DNA of 64,000 nucleotides, from contig NZ_JARZAJ010000026.1 of NCBI RefSeq assembly GCF_029892105.1, forward strand, positions 33,380-97,379. The letters run 5' to 3'. The translations under genes and the position numbers were made by a program. Source of the stretch: Kitasatospora sp. GP82 (GTDB lineage Bacteria; Actinomycetota; Actinomycetes; Streptomycetales; Streptomycetaceae). Below are positions 62,438 to 64,000 of the stretch, piece by piece. The notes beneath the pieces were generated by a model. The model saw only the letters and a program-made list of their open reading frames with translations. It ran no database searches and was not told the DNA's origin. Positions within the stretch are counted from its first letter, which is position 1. Each line of letters begins with the position of its first letter.

Positions 62438-63514
62438 TCAGCCGGCGGCCTCCTGAGCCGGCCAGCGGAGGAGGGCGAGGCGGCTGGCGGTGCGGTCGAG
62501 GTCGCGCATGAGGGTGGAGCCGGTGGAGAGGCCGGCGAGCGGATCAGCGCCGATCAGGACCAGGCGGACGTCGCGGTCGCAGCAGACGTCGACCAGGTTG
62601 GCGAAGCGCCGACGGCCGTCGGGGGATGCCTCGGTGAGCGGTGGGACGCCGTCGAGGACGATGGTGGGGAAGCGGTCGGCGAGTGCGAGGTAGTCCGCGA
62701 CGGCGGTGAGGCCCTCGCACAGCTCCTGGAAGCCGAACCACACGTGGTCCTCGCGGACTGCCCGGGCCGACAGCTCACGGTGGTGGGCGGCCACCGAACC
62801 CGCTTCCTCGGGCCGGGGCGGAGTGAGACCGACCGAGGTCTCGTCGCCGGGGCGGAGACGGGCGCCGAGGTCGAACCCGTGAGCGCGGTCCGACCGGGGC
62901 TGCAGCCGGAAGTCGACCGGCCCGGAGACATCGAGCACGTCCATCCGCTCCTCGATCAGCCTGATCGTCGGCTCGAAGAGGTGGTGGTACAGCGGGTCGG
63001 GCATCAGCCCGGCGGGCGGGTAGTTGGACGTGGTGACAAGAGTGATCCGCCGGTCCAGCAGGGTGCGGAGGAGACGGGCGACCAGCATCGCGTCACCCGC
63101 GTCGTGGGCGTGGAACTCATCGAAGACGAGAATCCGGCAGTTGCCGAGCAGCTCGTCCACGGCTCGGTCCACCGCCGCGCCGTCCGCGGTCCGACTCTCG
63201 GCGTGGTGGGCGACACCCTCGTGCAGTCGGCGGAAGAAGTCGTGGAAGTGCAGCCGCCGCTTGCGCGGGGTCGGCAGCCCGTCGAGGAAGGTGTTCACCA
63301 GCCAGCTCTTGCCGCGGCCGACCGGGCCCCAGAGGTAGAGATGCCGCGGACTGCGGCGCAGCCGCCAGGCCGGGTGGGCCAGCTCGCCGGCCAGCCGGCT
63401 GAGTCGTTCGACCGGGAACTCCTGGGCGGGGTCGAGCGTGAATCCGTGCTGCCCCGCGGCCCGGTGGAAGTGCCCACGCATCGCCTCGTACTGCTTCTGC
63501 ACCCTGTCCGTCAC
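62438..63514 (-). CDS. zapE: ZapE/AFG1-like P-loop ATPase
   Basis: 358 aa from GTG 63514 (start uncertain; no clear site). Walker A GPVGRGKSWLV near residue 65, Walker B ILVFDEFHAHD, sensor LVTTSNYPPAGLMPDPLYHH and the C-terminal LVDVCCDRDVRLVLIGADPL are all typical of ZapE, an ATPase that acts on the division ring in proteobacteria, and of mitochondrial AFG1. In actinobacteria the role is unclear. Frame and motifs look intact. It is flanked by 35-bp inverted repeats. Confidence 0.88.
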   Translation of the reverse strand: MTDRVQKQYEAMRGHFHRAAGQHGFTLDPAQEFPVERLSRLAGELAHPAWRLRRSPRHLYLWGPVGRGKSWLVNTFLDGLPTPRKRRLHFHDFFRRLHEGVAHHAESRTADGAAVDRAVDELLGNCRILVFDEFHAHDAGDAMLVARLLRTLLDRRITLVTTSNYPPAGLMPDPLYHHLFEPTIRLIEERMDVLDVSGPVDFRLQPRSDRAHGFDLGARLRPGDETSVGLTPPRPEEAGSVAAHHRELSARAVREDHVWFGFQELCEGLTAVADYLALADRFPTIVLDGVPPLTEASPDGRRRFANLVDVCCDRDVRLVLIGADPLAGLSTGSTLMRDLDRTASRLALLRWPAQEAAG

Positions 63515-63662
63515 GGGTTCGGACCATAGCAGGGCATCAGAGCCATCAAGATCACCGGGAGTTGCCTGGTCCGTGGCCCCTTCGCAGCTCCTCCGGCGTG
63601 AGGCGGGACTCGACCGAACGTCCCGCACCCGCCCGACCGCGATTCCCACTCCCAGACCGTTG

Positions 63663-63697
63663 ACCAGCGGAAATGGAGAATTCCTGCTGGAGTACTA
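63663..63697 (-). repeat. 35-bp terminal inverted repeat, right copy
   Basis: Reverse complement of the copy at 62389-62423 with two mismatches. In gene direction the TAG that opens the repeat is the stop codon of the upstream NACHT-type gene, so the repeat begins exactly at a gene end. Confidence 0.85.
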
Positions 63698-64000
63698 GTT
63701 CCCAGATCCTGCGAGGTGACGCTGGAGATCGAGGTGGCGGAATTGGTACACCGCTCCCACCTGCCGGAGCACACCTCGCTCGTGAGCATCGGCCAGAAAA
63801 CTCATAAAACGCCAAGGCACACGCCCCAGTACCGCCAACCCGATCCACGCCAGCAGAAACTCCACCCACACGGACCGACTGAAGTTTCCCCAAGGCCGGG
63901 AAGTTAGGGCTCGCAGAGCATTAACCCGTAGCTTCCCGCTCTTTGGCTCGTTGCTGTGGTATGAGCGCGTTGGAGGGGGAACAGGCCTCACTGGCAGCCA
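63695..64000 (-). CDS. C-terminus of a NACHT-type/STAND membrane protein (5' part beyond window)
   Basis: About 101 codons are visible, open to the right edge. A membrane segment (WVEFLLAWIGLAVLGRVPW) is followed by FMSFLADAHERGVLRQVGAV and YQFRHLDLQRHLA then TAG. This ending (RGVLRQ-GAVYQFRH--LQ--LA) is characteristic of a large streptomycete family with N-terminal NACHT ATPase and C-terminal membrane domain. Those proteins are candidates for anti-phage or stress signalling. The N-terminal assignment is inferred from the tail only. Confidence 0.65.
   Translation of the reverse strand, partial: WLPVRPVPPPTRSYHSNEPKSGKLRVNALRALTSRPWGNFSRSVWVEFLLAWIGLAVLGRVPWRFMSFLADAHERGVLRQVGAVYQFRHLDLQRHLAGSGN

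Noticed and set aside
63730..63790. tRNA-Leu-like string GAGGTGGCGGAATTGGTACACCGC
   Set aside because: No acceptor stem, anticodon or T-arm pairs follow, and the sequence is the complement of coding DNA (VYQFRHLD) of the NACHT-type gene.
1..64000. CRISPR arrays
   Set aside because: No regularly spaced repeats of 24-37 bases were seen; the only dispersed repeat has copies 48 kb apart and the tandem repeat at 42069 has two diverged units.

Overview
The window is high-GC DNA with strongly biased third codon positions, GTG starts and GGAGG-type ribosome binding sites. Lineage-typical genes (a SCO2400-type zinc-ribbon membrane protein, resuscitation-promoting-factor, WXG100/RHS toxin, XRE-NB-ARC-TPR regulator, bL37) point to a Streptomyces or Kitasatospora relative. 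The mix of secreted hydrolases, orphan metabolic operons, transposase scraps and many gene relics resembles an accessory chromosomal arm more than a core region.

Layout. 1-3585 (minus): start of a large polyketide/PUFA-type synthase with two nitronate-monooxygenase-like units ahead of a ketosynthase; it runs off the left edge. 3987-6961: an alpha/beta hydrolase, a small secreted protein and a nucleotidyltransferase. 7130-20528: a galactoside-use island. It holds a secreted ricin-type lectin protein, two secreted GH27 alpha-galactosidases, galT with collapsed galE and galK relics, a DeoR-type regulator, and a complete ribose/galactose-type ABC importer (lipoprotein, dual ATPase, permease). Shared TTGTGTTG-like repeats in three promoters suggest one regulon. 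21012-25011: secreted proteins, a caspase-like but apparently catalytically dead protein behind a 19-bp perfect hairpin, and small membrane proteins. 25482-27793: a truncated RNA ligase and an arsenic operon arsR-aquaporin-arsC. 27810-30284: sigma factor relic, DedA protein, S9 peptidase relic. 30262-32448: divergent MarR versus cupin-amidohydrolase with two visible MarR boxes. 32630-33720: decayed IS1182-type transposase. 33863-36966: compact operon of small membrane protein, cytochrome P450, 3Fe-4S ferredoxin and ferredoxin reductase, with a TetR gene (37021-37647) whose promoter shares TGGCA-N4-TGCCA-like boxes with the P450 promoter. 37787-39078: relics. 39111-41034: alcohol dehydrogenase and peptidase E. 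41602-41679: a 25-codon ribosomal protein bL37 gene. 42610-44248: sensor kinase whose response regulator has been reduced in frame to 52 codons. 44583-50280: Rpf-LysM protein, DUF1330, GlxA-type regulator plus DJ-1/PfpI protein, orphan NodU/CmcH carbamoyltransferase. 51364-53778: XRE-NB-ARC-TPR regulator. 54346-60548: DUF4291 protein and a WXG100-like / RHS toxin / putative immunity cassette. 60985-62274: overlapping relics of a phosphatase, nitroreductase and DHQ-shikimate dehydrogenase. 62389-63697: zapE-like ATPase flanked by 35-bp inverted repeats. 63695-64000: C-terminus of a NACHT-type membrane protein.

Two themes stand out. First, several self-contained functional modules each carry visible putative operators: gal island, ars operon, MarR-cupin operon, P450 operon. 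Second, there is an unusual density of genes collapsed by internal deletions that keep both gene ends, often in frame (response regulator, nitroreductase, DHQ-shikimate dehydrogenase, esterase, galT/galE/galK). The best candidates for something undescribed are the RHS effector/immunity pair, the tandem NMO-ketosynthase fusion, the inverted-repeat-bounded zapE unit, and the inactive caspase-like protein with its hairpin leader. All assignments come from reading the translations; no database search was possible.
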